From the NCBI GenBank assembly GCA_904502075.1, contig CAJGDL010000010.1, forward strand, positions 1 through 21,193: a stretch of 21,193 nucleotides of DNA. The letters are read 5' to 3'. The first letter of the stretch is position 1; each line of letters opens with the position of its first letter. Below, piece after piece: positions 7,268-16,057 of the stretch. The DNA is from an uncultured Alistipes sp. (GTDB taxonomy: Bacteria; Bacteroidota; Bacteroidia; Bacteroidales; Rikenellaceae). Under the pieces are notes generated by a model. It ran no database searches. It was not told the origin of the DNA and was given only the letters and a program-made list of their open reading frames with translations. A program made the translations under genes and the position numbers.

Positions 7268-7271
7268 TTTA
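7264..7271 (+). promoter_or_regulatory. Candidate -7 element for kbl
   Basis: TACCTTTA matches the Bacteroidetes TAnnTTTG consensus at all but the last position. It lies 71 bases before the kbl ATG, leaving a leader that contains a small GGGCT/AGCCC stem at 7281-7295. No clear -33 TTTG is present at the usual distance. Confidence 0.4.
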
Positions 7272-7342
7272 CAGCGAATAGGGCTTTATTAGCCCCGAAA
7301 GGCGATTTACCCAAAAAACGAAAACCTATAAAACAAAAAACC

Positions 7343-8530
<1,188 letters not shown>

Positions 8531-8549
8531 GAGTTGAACGATTCTTGCG

Positions 8550-8580
8550 GAGGGGGTATAGCCGCTATACCCCCTCTTTT
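8550..8580 (+). terminator. Intrinsic terminator after kbl
   Basis: GAGGGGGTATAG (8550-8561) pairs perfectly with CTATACCCCCTC (8565-8576) around the loop CCG, followed by TTTT. It lies 20 bases beyond the kbl stop and separates kbl from the Lrp-type regulator. Confidence 0.9.
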
Positions 8581-8609
8581 ATACTAAATTCCGTTAGGGA
8601 GAATCACAA

Positions 8610-8632
8610 GGTTATAAGGTTACTACGGTTAT
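8610..8632 (+). repeat. Three short direct repeats GGTTAY at the regulator start
   Basis: GGTTAT (8610), GGTTAC (8618) and GGTTAT (8627) occur at spacings of 8 and 9 bases, the last overlapping the ATG at 8631. They could be an autoregulatory site, but the spacing is not that of a helical turn and the units are short. Confidence 0.25.
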
Positions 8633-9104
8633 GGCAAACAAAATGACACTGGATGCGATTGATCGAAAGATCCTCAAGCAGCTCATCAAAAACGCCCGCA
8701 CCCCCTTCTTGGAGATCGCTCGCGATTGTGGCATCTCGGGGGCGGCCATCCACCAACGCATTCGCAAGTTGAACGAATCGGGGGTGATCTGCGGCAGTCG
8801 CTTGATTGTAGACCCCCGCATGCTGGGGTTCGATGTTTGCGCCTACATCGGCATTCGCATTGAGAGTGCCAAGGATCTGGATGCCACCCAGGAGGCGCTG
8901 CAAAACATCCCCGAGATTGTGGAGTGCCACTTCATCACGGGCAGCTACAGCCTCTTCGTCAAACTCTACTGCTTGGACAACGACCACCTGATGCAGGTAA
9001 TCAACACCCTGCAAAGCATCCCCGGAGTCGCCTCCACCGAGACGCGCATCTCGCTCAAGGAGACCCTCCATCGCCAGGTCTATGTCGATTGTCTGAAAGA
9101 CTAA
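8631..9104 (+). CDS. Lrp/AsnC-family transcriptional regulator
   Basis: A 157-residue protein with the standard two-part layout: an N-terminal winged helix-turn-helix (DAIDRKILKQLIKNARTPF, then IARDCGISGAAIHQRIRKL, roughly residues 8-47) and a C-terminal RAM effector and oligomerisation domain (from about 68, with the ITGSYSLFVKLYC strand and a final STETRISLKETL). Lrp-type proteins sense amino acids and form dimers to octamers. It follows kbl, separated by a terminator; since Lrp controls tdh-kbl in E. coli, kbl is a natural candidate target here, by inference only. ATG at 8643 is an alternative start. It is followed after 18 bases by queD, so it may head a lrp-queD-polA transcript. Confidence 0.93.
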   Translation: MANKMTLDAIDRKILKQLIKNARTPFLEIARDCGISGAAIHQRIRKLNESGVICGSRLIVDPRMLGFDVCAYIGIRIESAKDLDATQEALQNIPEIVECHFITGSYSLFVKLYCLDNDHLMQVINTLQSIPGVASTETRISLKETLHRQVYVDCLKD

Positions 9105-9122
9105 TCTCTAATCTCCAACACG

Positions 9123-9575
9123 ATGGCACACACCATTCGCCTGACAAAACAATTCTCATTTGAGGCCGCCCACGCCATCGAGGGCTACGACGGCCCCTGT
9201 TGCGAGATCCATGGCCACTCCTATAAACTCTTCGTGACGATCAAGGGGGAACCCGAGAGCGACGAACGAAGCCCCAAATTCGGGATGGTGATGGATTTCG
9301 GAGAGCTCAAACGCATCGTAAACGAGCAGGTGGTCAACCCCTTCGACCACGCCTTCATGCTACGCCGCTCCCACGAAAACAGCCACCTCTACGACCAACT
9401 GCGCGACCGCTTCGAGCGAATGGTCATGCTCGATTTTCAACCCACGACCGAAAATCTTCTGATCGAGTTTGCCCGCCGCATCCAACGGCAGTTGCCCGAA
9501 GGGGTGAAGCTCCACGCCCTGCGTCTGCACGAGACCGAGACCTCCTACGGAGAGTGGTTTGCCGAGGACAATTAG
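9123..9575 (+). CDS. queD: 6-carboxytetrahydropterin synthase / 6-pyruvoyltetrahydropterin synthase family
   Basis: A 150-residue T-fold enzyme. Zinc ligands H17 (FEAAHAI), H30 and H32 (EIHGHSY) are all present. C26, four residues before the first His of HGH, matches the catalytic Cys of QueD. D75-H76 (PFDHAFM) and the late Glu in RLHETETSY complete the active site. QueD converts dihydroneopterin triphosphate to 6-carboxytetrahydropterin on the way to queuosine; a close relative makes 6-pyruvoyltetrahydropterin, so that alternative cannot be excluded from sequence alone. No other queuosine genes are in the window. It lies between an Lrp-type regulator and polA in the same orientation. Confidence 0.88.
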   Translation: MAHTIRLTKQFSFEAAHAIEGYDGPCCEIHGHSYKLFVTIKGEPESDERSPKFGMVMDFGELKRIVNEQVVNPFDHAFMLRRSHENSHLYDQLRDRFERMVMLDFQPTTENLLIEFARRIQRQLPEGVKLHALRLHETETSYGEWFAEDN

Positions 9576-9591
9576 AAGCTCGCAACAAAAA

Positions 9592-9597
9592 AAGGAG
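9592..9597 (+). promoter_or_regulatory. Shine-Dalgarno-like site for polA
   Basis: AAGGAG lies 11 bases before the polA ATG at 9609. It is one of very few such sites in the window, as most genes here have only A-rich leaders. It supports the chosen start. Confidence 0.55.
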
Positions 9598-9608
9598 ATC
9601 CTTACACT

Positions 9609-12518
9609 ATGGCTGCAACCCCCAATCGAAAACTCTTCTTGGTCGATGCCTACGCATTGATCTACAAATACTACTACGCCTTCATGGGGCGTCCGATGCG
9701 CAACCACCAAGGGATGAACACCTCGGTGGTCTTTGGCTTTGTGAAGTTCCTGCGCGACATCCTCAAACGCGAAAAGCCCGATTTGCTGGGAGTCGCCTTC
9801 GACCCGAAGGGGGGCTGTTTCCGTCGCGAACTCTTCGCCGAATATAAGGCGAATCGCCCCGAGACTCCGGAGGACATCATCCGTTCGGTGCCCTATGTCA
9901 AGCGGGTACTGGAGGCGATGTGCATTCCGATTTTGGAGGTGGAGAATTTTGAGGCCGACGATGTGATCGGCACGTTAGCCCACAAGGGCGTGGAGGCGGG
10001 TTACGAGGTCTTTATGGTAACGCCCGACAAAGACTACGGACAGTTGGTGCGCGACCACTGCCACATCTACAAGCAGAAGGGTGATGGAGTGGAGATCGTC
10101 GATCGAGCTGCCATCTGCGAAAAATACGGCATCGAAGAGCCTGCGTTGGTGCGCGACATCCTGGCCCTGTGGGGCGATTCGTCGGACAACATCCCGGGAG
10201 TACCGGGTATTGGCGAGAAGGGGGCCTGCAAATTGGTTCAGCAGTGGGGCCCCGTGGAGAATCTGTTGGCCCATGCCGACGAATTAAAGGGCAAGCAGGG
10301 AGAGAATATCCGCGCCTGGGGCGATAAGTTGCGCCTGGCGAAGAGCCTCACCACGATCCGATTGGATGTTCCGATCGAGTTCCGCGAGGAGGATCTTCGG
10401 ATGTGTGCTCCCCACCTCGAGCAGTTGCAAGCACTCTTTGCCGAGTTGGGCTTCAAGGCCTTCCTTCAGGATCTCGACAACCTTGCCCCGATGGAGGAGC
10501 CGAGCGAGGGGCCACACCAGGCCCCCCAGACCCAATTGGCCGAGATGGCGCGTGCGAAATCGGCCGCGGCCAAGGCGGCCCGCTTGGCCGGCCAAGGCGA
10601 CCTCTTTGCCCCAATTCCTCCGGCCGTAGCCGCCGTACAGCCGCTCGATGTGGCCGAGGAGGCAATCGCATCGGAGGAGTATGCCACAGCCCAGACAACT
10701 CCGCACACCTATACGCTGATCGAAACCGCCGAGGAGTTGCAGGCCGTGGTGGATCGGCTGATGCAGTGCGAGGAGTTTGCCTTCGACACCGAGACTACGG
10801 GGCTTGATCCCTTCCAAGATCGCATCGTAGGTCTCTCGCTGGCCGTAAAACCCCACGAGGCGTGGTACCTTCCCTTCCCGCAACCCGGAATCCTGACGGC
10901 CGAGCCCGCCGAGGCAACCACGGCACGCTACATCGAGATTCTGCGCCCGCTCTTTGCGAACGAACGGGTGACCAAGATCGGCCAAAACATCAAGTTCGAC
11001 CTGCTGGTGCTGCGTCGTTTGGGAATCGAGATCGAGGGAAGGCTCTACGACACGATGCTCCTGCACTACCTTCTGGATCCCGAGTCGCGCCACAACATGA
11101 ACTTCTTGGCGGAGAAGTACCTCCGTTACCGCCCCATCGAGATCGAGACCCTGATCGGCAAGGGGGCCCGCCAACTGCGCATGGATCAGGTGGCCGTGGC
11201 CCGCGTGGCGGAGTATGCGGCCGAAGATGCCGACATCACCCTGCAACTCAAGCAGGTCCTGATGCCCCAAATCATCGAACTCGGATTCTCGGATCTCTAC
11301 GCCTCGATCGAGGAGCCGCTTATCCAGGTGTTGGCCGACATGGAGTGGACGGGGGTCAAGATCGACACCGAGGCGCTGGCCGCCTATGCCGAGGTGCTCA
11401 ACCGAAAACTCGGAGAGCTCGAGGCCGAGATCCGCACCATCGCCGAGGATCCGACCTTGAACATCAACTCCACGCGCCAACTCGGCGAGCTGCTCTTTGC
11501 CAAGATGCGGATCACCGACAAGCCCAAGATGACCAAAACCAAGCAGTTCTCGACCGAAGAAGAGTACCTGCAGACCTTTGCCCGCAAACATCGCATCGTC
11601 GACCTAATTCTGGAGTACCGAGGCATCAAAAAACTCCTCTCGACCTATGTCGAGGCGTTGCCTCAGCTGGTAAACAAGGAGACGGGGCGCATCCACACCT
11701 CCTACAACCAAGCCGTAACGGCCACGGGCCGTCTCTCGTCGGCCAACCCCAACCTACAAAATATCCCGATTCGCGACGACTCGGGCAAGCCCATTCGTGC
11801 TGCCTTCGTCCCCTCCGATCAAGCGCACGAACTCCTCTCGGTGGACTACTCACAGGTGGAGTTGCGCCTGATGGCCCACCTGAGCAGCGATGCGGGGCTG
11901 CTGGAGGCCTTTGCGCAGGGCGAGGATATTCACGCCGCCACGGCTGCCAAGATCTTTGGCAAGGGGATTGAAGAGGTGAACTCCGATGAGCGTCGCCGAG
12001 CCAAAACCGCCAACTTCGGCATCATCTACGGCATCTCTGCCTTCGGCCTGGGGCAACGACTCGACATTCCTCGCTCCGAGGCCAAGGCCCTCATCGAAGG
12101 CTACTTTGCCTCTTATCCGGCTGTGAAAGAGTATATGGAGCAGGCGGTGGCACAAGCCAAGGAGCAGGGCTATGTCACCACGATCTTCGGTCGCCGCCGC
12201 TACCTGAACGACATCGCCTCCCAAAATGCCGTGGCCCGCGGCCTGGCCGAACGCAACGCCATCAACGCCCCGATTCAGGGATCGGCCGCCGACATCATGA
12301 AACTCGCCATGATCGCCGTACATCGCCAATTCCGCAAGGAGGGGATTCGATCGCGCATGATCCTGCAAGTGCACGACGAATTGGTGATCGACACCCTGCG
12401 CTCGGAGCGCGAACGGGTGCGCGAAATCGTGGTCGAGGCCATGGAGGCCGCCGCCCACCTGAAGGTGAAGTTGATTGCCGAGGCGGGCTTCGGCGAGAAT
12501 TGGCTCGAAGCCCATTAG
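9609..12518 (+). CDS. polA: DNA polymerase I
   Basis: A 969-residue three-domain enzyme for Okazaki fragment maturation and repair. The 5' nuclease domain (about 1-290) contains FEADDVIG and the helix-hairpin-helix GDSSDNIPGVPGIGEKGA. An Ala-rich linker of about 75 residues follows. The 3'-5' exonuclease domain begins near 365 and keeps the proofreading DxE (FDTETTG, D393 and E395). The polymerase domain carries motif A in LLSVDYSQVELR (D746), the O-helix region RRAKTANFGIIYGIS and motif C in QVHDE (D923, E924). All catalytic residues are intact, so both polymerase and proofreading activity are expected. It is slightly longer than the E. coli protein, mainly through the linker. It is the last gene of the lrp-queD-polA run and has its own terminator. 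Confidence 0.97.
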   Translation: MAATPNRKLFLVDAYALIYKYYYAFMGRPMRNHQGMNTSVVFGFVKFLRDILKREKPDLLGVAFDPKGGCFRRELFAEYKANRPETPEDIIRSVPYVKRVLEAMCIPILEVENFEADDVIGTLAHKGVEAGYEVFMVTPDKDYGQLVRDHCHIYKQKGDGVEIVDRAAICEKYGIEEPALVRDILALWGDSSDNIPGVPGIGEKGACKLVQQWGPVENLLAHADELKGKQGENIRAWGDKLRLAKSLTTIRLDVPIEFREEDLRMCAPHLEQLQALFAELGFKAFLQDLDNLAPMEEPSEGPHQAPQTQLAEMARAKSAAAKAARLAGQGDLFAPIPPAVAAVQPLDVAEEAIASEEYATAQTTPHTYTLIETAEELQAVVDRLMQCEEFAFDTETTGLDPFQDRIVGLSLAVKPHEAWYLPFPQPGILTAEPAEATTARYIEILRPLFANERVTKIGQNIKFDLLVLRRLGIEIEGRLYDTMLLHYLLDPESRHNMNFLAEKYLRYRPIEIETLIGKGARQLRMDQVAVARVAEYAAEDADITLQLKQVLMPQIIELGFSDLYASIEEPLIQVLADMEWTGVKIDTEALAAYAEVLNRKLGELEAEIRTIAEDPTLNINSTRQLGELLFAKMRITDKPKMTKTKQFSTEEEYLQTFARKHRIVDLILEYRGIKKLLSTYVEALPQLVNKETGRIHTSYNQAVTATGRLSSANPNLQNIPIRDDSGKPIRAAFVPSDQAHELLSVDYSQVELRLMAHLSSDAGLLEAFAQGEDIHAATAAKIFGKGIEEVNSDERRRAKTANFGIIYGISAFGLGQRLDIPRSEAKALIEGYFASYPAVKEYMEQAVAQAKEQGYVTTIFGRRRYLNDIASQNAVARGLAERNAINAPIQGSAADIMKLAMIAVHRQFRKEGIRSRMILQVHDELVIDTLRSERERVREIVVEAMEAAAHLKVKLIAEAGFGENWLEAH

Positions 12519-12533
12519 GGATTCAATTGACAC

Positions 12534-12564
12534 AAAAAAAGCGAACCTTCGGGTTCGCTTTTTT
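12534..12564. terminator. UUCG-loop terminator between polA and the MATE gene
   Basis: GCGAACC (12541-12547) and GGTTCGC (12552-12558) pair around a TTCG tetraloop. Seven A residues lie before and six T residues after the stem, so it works as an intrinsic terminator in both directions. It ends polA on the plus strand and the MATE transporter on the minus strand. Confidence 0.93.
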
Positions 12565-12591
12565 GTTCTCATAAGTAGAGGCTCGCGGCCC

Positions 12592-13968
12592 CTAATGGGC
12601 CATCGCTTTTCTAAACCATCGAATCTGCTGAAAGAGGAGCAACGCGGCCAGCAAGGTGGCGGCACAGTCGGCAATGGGCATCGACCACCACACTCCCAGC
12701 GTACCATAGTGCGAGGGCAGCAGGATAAGCAACGGCACCAGAAAGAGCATTTGGCGGGTCATCGAGAGCAGGATGGCACGCTTCGGCTTCCCGATGTATT
12801 GGAAGAAGTTGCTCGTTACGATCTGGAAACCTACGATCGGGAAGAAGACCACGACGATACGCAACCCCTCGCAGACCGCCTCAATGAGTTGTGTCGAGTC
12901 GAGATCGCCCTCTCCCACAAAGAGCAGGGCCACTTGACGCGGGAAAAGTTCCCCGATCAGGAACCCCGCCGTAGTAACACAGGTGGCGCAGAAGATGGTC
13001 ATAAAGAGGGTCTTCATCACACGCAAATACTGCTTGGCTCCGTAGTTGTAGCCCACGATGGGCTGCATGCCCTGATTCAGACCCGAGACCACCATGATGA
13101 AGAGCATCACCACGCGATTGATCACGCCATAGGCTCCGATATAGAGGTCGCCGCCATGGAGTTGCAGCGCCTTATTGACAAAGATCACCACCACCGAAGC
13201 GCAGAGGTGTAGCAGAAAGGGGGCCGTTCCGATCGAAAGTATGCCGGAGACAATCTTCCGCCTCAGACGGAAAATTCCGCGCTTGAAATGCAGGAACGAG
13301 TCCTCGCGCGAGAAGTGGCGAAGCGAGAGCGAAAGAGCCACCGATTGGGCAATCACCGTCGCCAAGGCCGAGCCCCGGATTCCCCACCCGAAGACAAAGA
13401 TAAAGAGGGGGTTAAGCGTACAATTGATGGCGACGGAGGTGAGCATGAAGAACATCGCCTTTTGGGGATAGCCCGAGGCACGCAACACCTCATTGAGCCC
13501 CAAAAACATGTGGGTGATGACCGAACCGGCGAGGATGATCTGCATGAAATCGCGGGCATAAGGGAGGGTCTGCTCACTGGCTCCAAAGAAGTAGAGGATG
13601 GGGTCCAGAAAGAGGATGCTTATGACCATCATCACCAGGCCGATGATCGAGTTCAGGAGCACCACATTGCCCAGGGTCTTCTCGGCCGCCGCCCGATTTC
13701 CTTCGCCCAGGCGGATCGAGATGATGGCCGCAGCACCGATGCCCACCATGGCACCAAAGGCCGACGAGAGGTTCATCAGCGGCATGGTGAGGGCCAATCC
13801 CGAGATGGCCATGGCTCCCACTCCGTGGCCAATAAAGATGCTGTCGATGATGTTATACAACGACGTGGAGGTCATGGCAATGATCGAAGGAATGGCATAG
13901 CGCACCAGGAGCGTGGCCAATCGATCGGTACCAAGCGAAAGCGGGGTTACAACACTCTTCTGTTTCAT
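12592..13968 (-). CDS. MATE-family efflux transporter
   Basis: A 458-residue polytopic membrane protein with about twelve hydrophobic segments in two similar halves, typical of MATE (NorM/MepA/DinF) cation-coupled exporters. The N-terminal block MTSTSLYNIIDSIFIGHGVG, with its conserved Asp on the first helices, and the second-half GMQPIVGYNYGA (QPIxGxNxGA) are family hallmarks. Substrates of such proteins include cationic drugs and dyes; nothing here identifies the natural one. The ATG at 13968 is chosen over an upstream TTG at 13989 because that TTG lies inside an exact TATCTTTG promoter element. It is probably transcribed alone: a hairpin separates it from glsB upstream and the UUCG terminator follows it. 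Confidence 0.92.
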   Translation of the reverse strand: MKQKSVVTPLSLGTDRLATLLVRYAIPSIIAMTSTSLYNIIDSIFIGHGVGAMAISGLALTMPLMNLSSAFGAMVGIGAAAIISIRLGEGNRAAAEKTLGNVVLLNSIIGLVMMVISILFLDPILYFFGASEQTLPYARDFMQIILAGSVITHMFLGLNEVLRASGYPQKAMFFMLTSVAINCTLNPLFIFVFGWGIRGSALATVIAQSVALSLSLRHFSREDSFLHFKRGIFRLRRKIVSGILSIGTAPFLLHLCASVVVIFVNKALQLHGGDLYIGAYGVINRVVMLFIMVVSGLNQGMQPIVGYNYGAKQYLRVMKTLFMTIFCATCVTTAGFLIGELFPRQVALLFVGEGDLDSTQLIEAVCEGLRIVVVFFPIVGFQIVTSNFFQYIGKPKRAILLSMTRQMLFLVPLLILLPSHYGTLGVWWSMPIADCAATLLAALLLFQQIRWFRKAMAH

Positions 13969-13986
13969 CTCGAGACTAAAGCGCGA

Positions 13987-13994
13987 CAAAGATA
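13987..13994 (-). promoter_or_regulatory. -7 promoter element of the MATE gene
   Basis: On the minus strand this reads TATCTTTG, an exact TAnnTTTG, ending 18 bases before the ATG at 13968. The predicted leader is about a dozen bases. A matching -33 TTTG at normal spacing is not seen. Confidence 0.6.
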
Positions 13995-14012
13995 CAAAAG
14001 AATTAGGAATTA

Positions 14013-14053
14013 GGAGTCGGATGCAGGGAATTTAATTCCACTCATCCGACTCC
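14013..14053 (-). terminator. Long hairpin after glsB
   Basis: GGAGTCGGATG (14013-14023) and CATCCGACTCC (14043-14053) are perfect complements, and inside them GGAATT and AATTCC form a second stem. Read on the minus strand it follows the glsB stop by about 36 bases and is trailed by T-rich sequence, so it probably ends the gls transcript before the MATE promoter. Confidence 0.7.
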
Positions 14054-14089
14054 CAACCGTTCGATTCGTCCGATTTTCGAGGGAAAAAT

Positions 14090-15046
14090 CTAACGCTTTT
14101 TGCGAGAGGCAAAGGCTTCGCGTCGCTGACGCAGATCGCGACGCCACCCCTCCCAACGGGTGTAGCGCAGTCGCTTCTCGGGGTAGATATCCTTGATCGT
14201 GATGAGAATACCGGTCTCCTCCACCGCGCCGAAATCGTCGTTGATCACCGTATCGAAGAGGCGCATCGTGGGCGAAAGATTCATGTAGAGGTGGACCAAC
14301 GGCGGAATGCCCTCGCCGCGATCGCGCAGGTACTGCACCAAAAGGCGGTGGTTCTCCTCATAGGTCTCGGCCGGAAAGAGATTCTCGGGAAGTGTGCCCT
14401 CGTAGGGGGGCAGCGGAGAGATTCCCTGCATCAGGGCCTCACGGTCGGCAAAGTAGTGCTCCAGAAAGTGAAAGAGGATGGCGCGCGCCTCGCGGTGGTA
14501 GGAGGGGTACATCGTCACCTTGCCGAAGAGGTAGCGAACCTTGGGGTTCAAGACCACCAAGGCCCCCAGACCGTCCCACAGGTTGTCGAGCGCATAGAGA
14601 CTCTTCGGATTACGGCGCGCCTGGTACTGCACCTGGACAAAAGAGCGACCTAGCTCGATCGTGTGGGGCAAGAAACGCTTGCGGAAACGGTCGCTGAAGC
14701 GGAAGTAGTGCTCGGTGGAGAGGCATTCGGGTGCGCACGACTCGCAGACGATGAAGCGATAGCCTCCCACGATCTCCTGGGCCGAGGGATCCCAGACAAT
14801 GAGTTGGCTGTAGCCCGCCGGATTCAGATCTTCGGCATCGATATCGACCTCCTCGCCCGTTCCGCCCCCGGCTGCACGGAAGGCCTCCTCGCGCAGGCGA
14901 CCCACCTCGCGCATCAGGGCCGGGCAGTCGCCCGCCTCGAAGATATAGATCTCATTTCCCGCCTTCTTCGTATCACGAATCTTGCGCTCCGGAGTCAATT
15001 CTCGGAGCAACTCTTCGCGGGGTAGGGGTTCGATTAGTCGCTTCAT
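14090..15046 (-). CDS. glsB: GNAT-type N-acyltransferase, probable glycine lipid synthesis protein GlsB
   Basis: A 318-residue protein of the OlsB/GNAT acyltransferase type (Acetyltransf_5), often annotated hemolysin. Visible landmarks are EIYIFEAGD (32-40), DIDAEDLNPAGYSQLIVWD (68-86), VGGYRF (93-98) and ELGRSFVQ (131-138), followed by the GKVTMYPSYH block. In Bacteroides thetaiotaomicron the N-acyltransferase GlsB attaches a 3-hydroxy fatty acid to glycine and GlsA adds the second acyl chain, giving glycine lipids. The PlsC-like gene directly upstream on the same strand supports that assignment. The start is ATG at 15046; a GTG at 15049 is possible. Its own TATATTTG element lies 22 bases upstream. 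An ornithine- or other aminolipid product is the main alternative. Confidence 0.8.
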   Translation of the reverse strand: MKRLIEPLPREELLRELTPERKIRDTKKAGNEIYIFEAGDCPALMREVGRLREEAFRAAGGGTGEEVDIDAEDLNPAGYSQLIVWDPSAQEIVGGYRFIVCESCAPECLSTEHYFRFSDRFRKRFLPHTIELGRSFVQVQYQARRNPKSLYALDNLWDGLGALVVLNPKVRYLFGKVTMYPSYHREARAILFHFLEHYFADREALMQGISPLPPYEGTLPENLFPAETYEENHRLLVQYLRDRGEGIPPLVHLYMNLSPTMRLFDTVINDDFGAVEETGILITIKDIYPEKRLRYTRWEGWRRDLRQRREAFASRKKR

Positions 15047-15068
15047 CACCTAACATCTTTAACAAGGG

Positions 15069-15076
15069 CAAATATA
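15069..15076 (-). promoter_or_regulatory. -7 promoter element of glsB
   Basis: On the minus strand this reads TATATTTG, exact to consensus, and ends 22 bases before the glsB ATG, predicting a leader of about 16 bases. It lies in the 100-base gap between glsA and glsB, so glsB need not depend on the glsA transcript. Confidence 0.55.
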
Positions 15077-15148
15077 CGAAAAAAAGAGAGAAAAAGGAGA
15101 ATTCGACCCCCTTCAAACCCTCTTCAAGATCAAAATACCACAAAATAC

Positions 15149-15961
15149 TTACAGCGAAGATCCCAATTCGTAGACCTTCGTGCGGATATATTCGCTCTGC
15201 TCGCGAATCGACCCCACGGCATGCAGGTCGCTCAACGGAATCGGATCTCCAAAGCGGATTCGGAAGTGGCGACCCCCCTGTCGAAACATCTCGTCCGAGA
15301 GGAAGAGCATCTCGATGTTGAACTTTACCCCCAGCGCGGTGCGGAGGTTTGAGAGCGAATAGAAGCGGTTCGAGAGGGTCCCCTCCACAAAGACGGGAAC
15401 CACCTCGCGGTGAGTGGCATGGGCCTTCTTCACAAAGTTGGTCTTCCACGGAGTATCGCTCACCACACCGCGTTTGCGGCGCGAGCACAACCCCGCAGGG
15501 AAGGTCAGCACTGGCAATTCGCCATAGAGCACCTCGTCGAACCGGCGGGCATACTCCGCACTCTGCGCTCCGTGCTTGTTGACCGGCACCCAAAGGGGGC
15601 GCAGCGGCTCGATATGCATCAACAGATCGTTCACAATCACCCGCGCATCTCCGAAATGGTCAATCAGTTTATCGGCCAACATCATGCCGTCCATCCCCCC
15701 GAACGGGTGGTTCGAGGCGAAGAGGTAACGGCCGTCGCGCGGCAGTCGGTCGAGCCCCTCCACCGAGTAGCTCACCCCCAATTTCTCGAAGGCGGCATGG
15801 ATGAAGGTCTGCGGATCCGAATCCCAATGGCGAGCGATCACCTCGTTGATCTCCTTCACATGAAGGAGACGCTTCAGGTAGTTCACCAAAAAACGCGGAA
15901 TGTAGCGAGAGGCCTTCGGAGCCTTCGATTTCAACACCGCATCGATGTCTATTTGTGCCAT
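15149..15961 (-). CDS. glsA: PlsC-like O-acyltransferase, probable glycine lipid synthesis protein GlsA
   Basis: A 270-residue acyltransferase of the PlsC/lysophospholipid acyltransferase superfamily. The catalytic motif is ASNHPFGGMDGM (82-93), with five residues between H85 and D91 instead of the usual four; this spacing is what I recall for the Bacteroidetes GlsA/OlsF group. The acceptor-side motif appears as FPAGLCSRR (154-162), and PVFVEGTLSNRF (189-200) follows. The second acyl transfer of glycine lipid synthesis is its likely role, paired with glsB downstream. The start at 15961 is chosen because the frame continues upstream to 16480 only as antisense to rsmH, and an exact TATATTTG at 16001-15994 precedes this ATG. 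A phosphatidic-acid-forming role is less likely but cannot be excluded. Confidence 0.8.
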   Translation of the reverse strand: MAQIDIDAVLKSKAPKASRYIPRFLVNYLKRLLHVKEINEVIARHWDSDPQTFIHAAFEKLGVSYSVEGLDRLPRDGRYLFASNHPFGGMDGMMLADKLIDHFGDARVIVNDLLMHIEPLRPLWVPVNKHGAQSAEYARRFDEVLYGELPVLTFPAGLCSRRKRGVVSDTPWKTNFVKKAHATHREVVPVFVEGTLSNRFYSLSNLRTALGVKFNIEMLFLSDEMFRQGGRHFRIRFGDPIPLSDLHAVGSIREQSEYIRTKVYELGSSL

Positions 15962-15982
15962 ATCGAATTTTGTTGGAAAAAA

Positions 15983-16001
15983 TATATTTGGAACAAATAT
16001 A
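15983..16001. promoter_or_regulatory. Face-to-face -7 elements between glsA and rsmH
   Basis: TATATTTG on the plus strand (15983-15990) and TATATTTG on the minus strand (16001-15994) are both exact to consensus and are separated by only GAA, forming the palindrome ATATTTG-GAA-CAAATAT. The leftward one would serve glsA and the rightward one rsmH. A second inverted repeat, GGGAA/TTCCC, lies at 16002-16014. Confidence 0.6.
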
Positions 16002-16024
16002 GGGAAAAATTCCCATAAATTGAC

Positions 16025-16032
16025 TAACTTTA
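16025..16032 (+). promoter_or_regulatory. Alternative -7 element for rsmH
   Basis: TAACTTTA matches TAnnTTTG except for the last base and ends 25 bases before the rsmH ATG, similar to the spacing of the exact promoters on the other strand. It competes with the exact element at 15983-15990 as the origin of dcw transcription. Confidence 0.4.
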
Positions 16033-16057
16033 CGCCCAAATTTAAGAAAAGAGTCGC

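Noticed and set aside
8610..8632. GGTTAY repeats as a proven Lrp operator
   Set aside because: Three 6-base units with 8- and 9-base spacing next to a start codon could arise by chance and do not resemble a known Lrp consensus; kept only as a weak repeat.
10284..11591. 435-codon open frame on the minus strand inside polA
   Set aside because: Antisense shadow of a GC-rich gene with intact polymerase I motifs; no domain of its own is visible.
10862..11971. 369-codon plus-strand frame overlapping polA
   Set aside because: Rich in Arg, Pro, Gly and His without structure; it is a shifted frame of the polymerase gene.
15131..15148. CAAAATAC repeated twice as promoter elements after glsA
   Set aside because: On the minus strand each reads GTATTTTG, one T short of TAnnTTTG, and lies 3' of glsA at poor distance from glsB, which has an exact element at 15076-15069.
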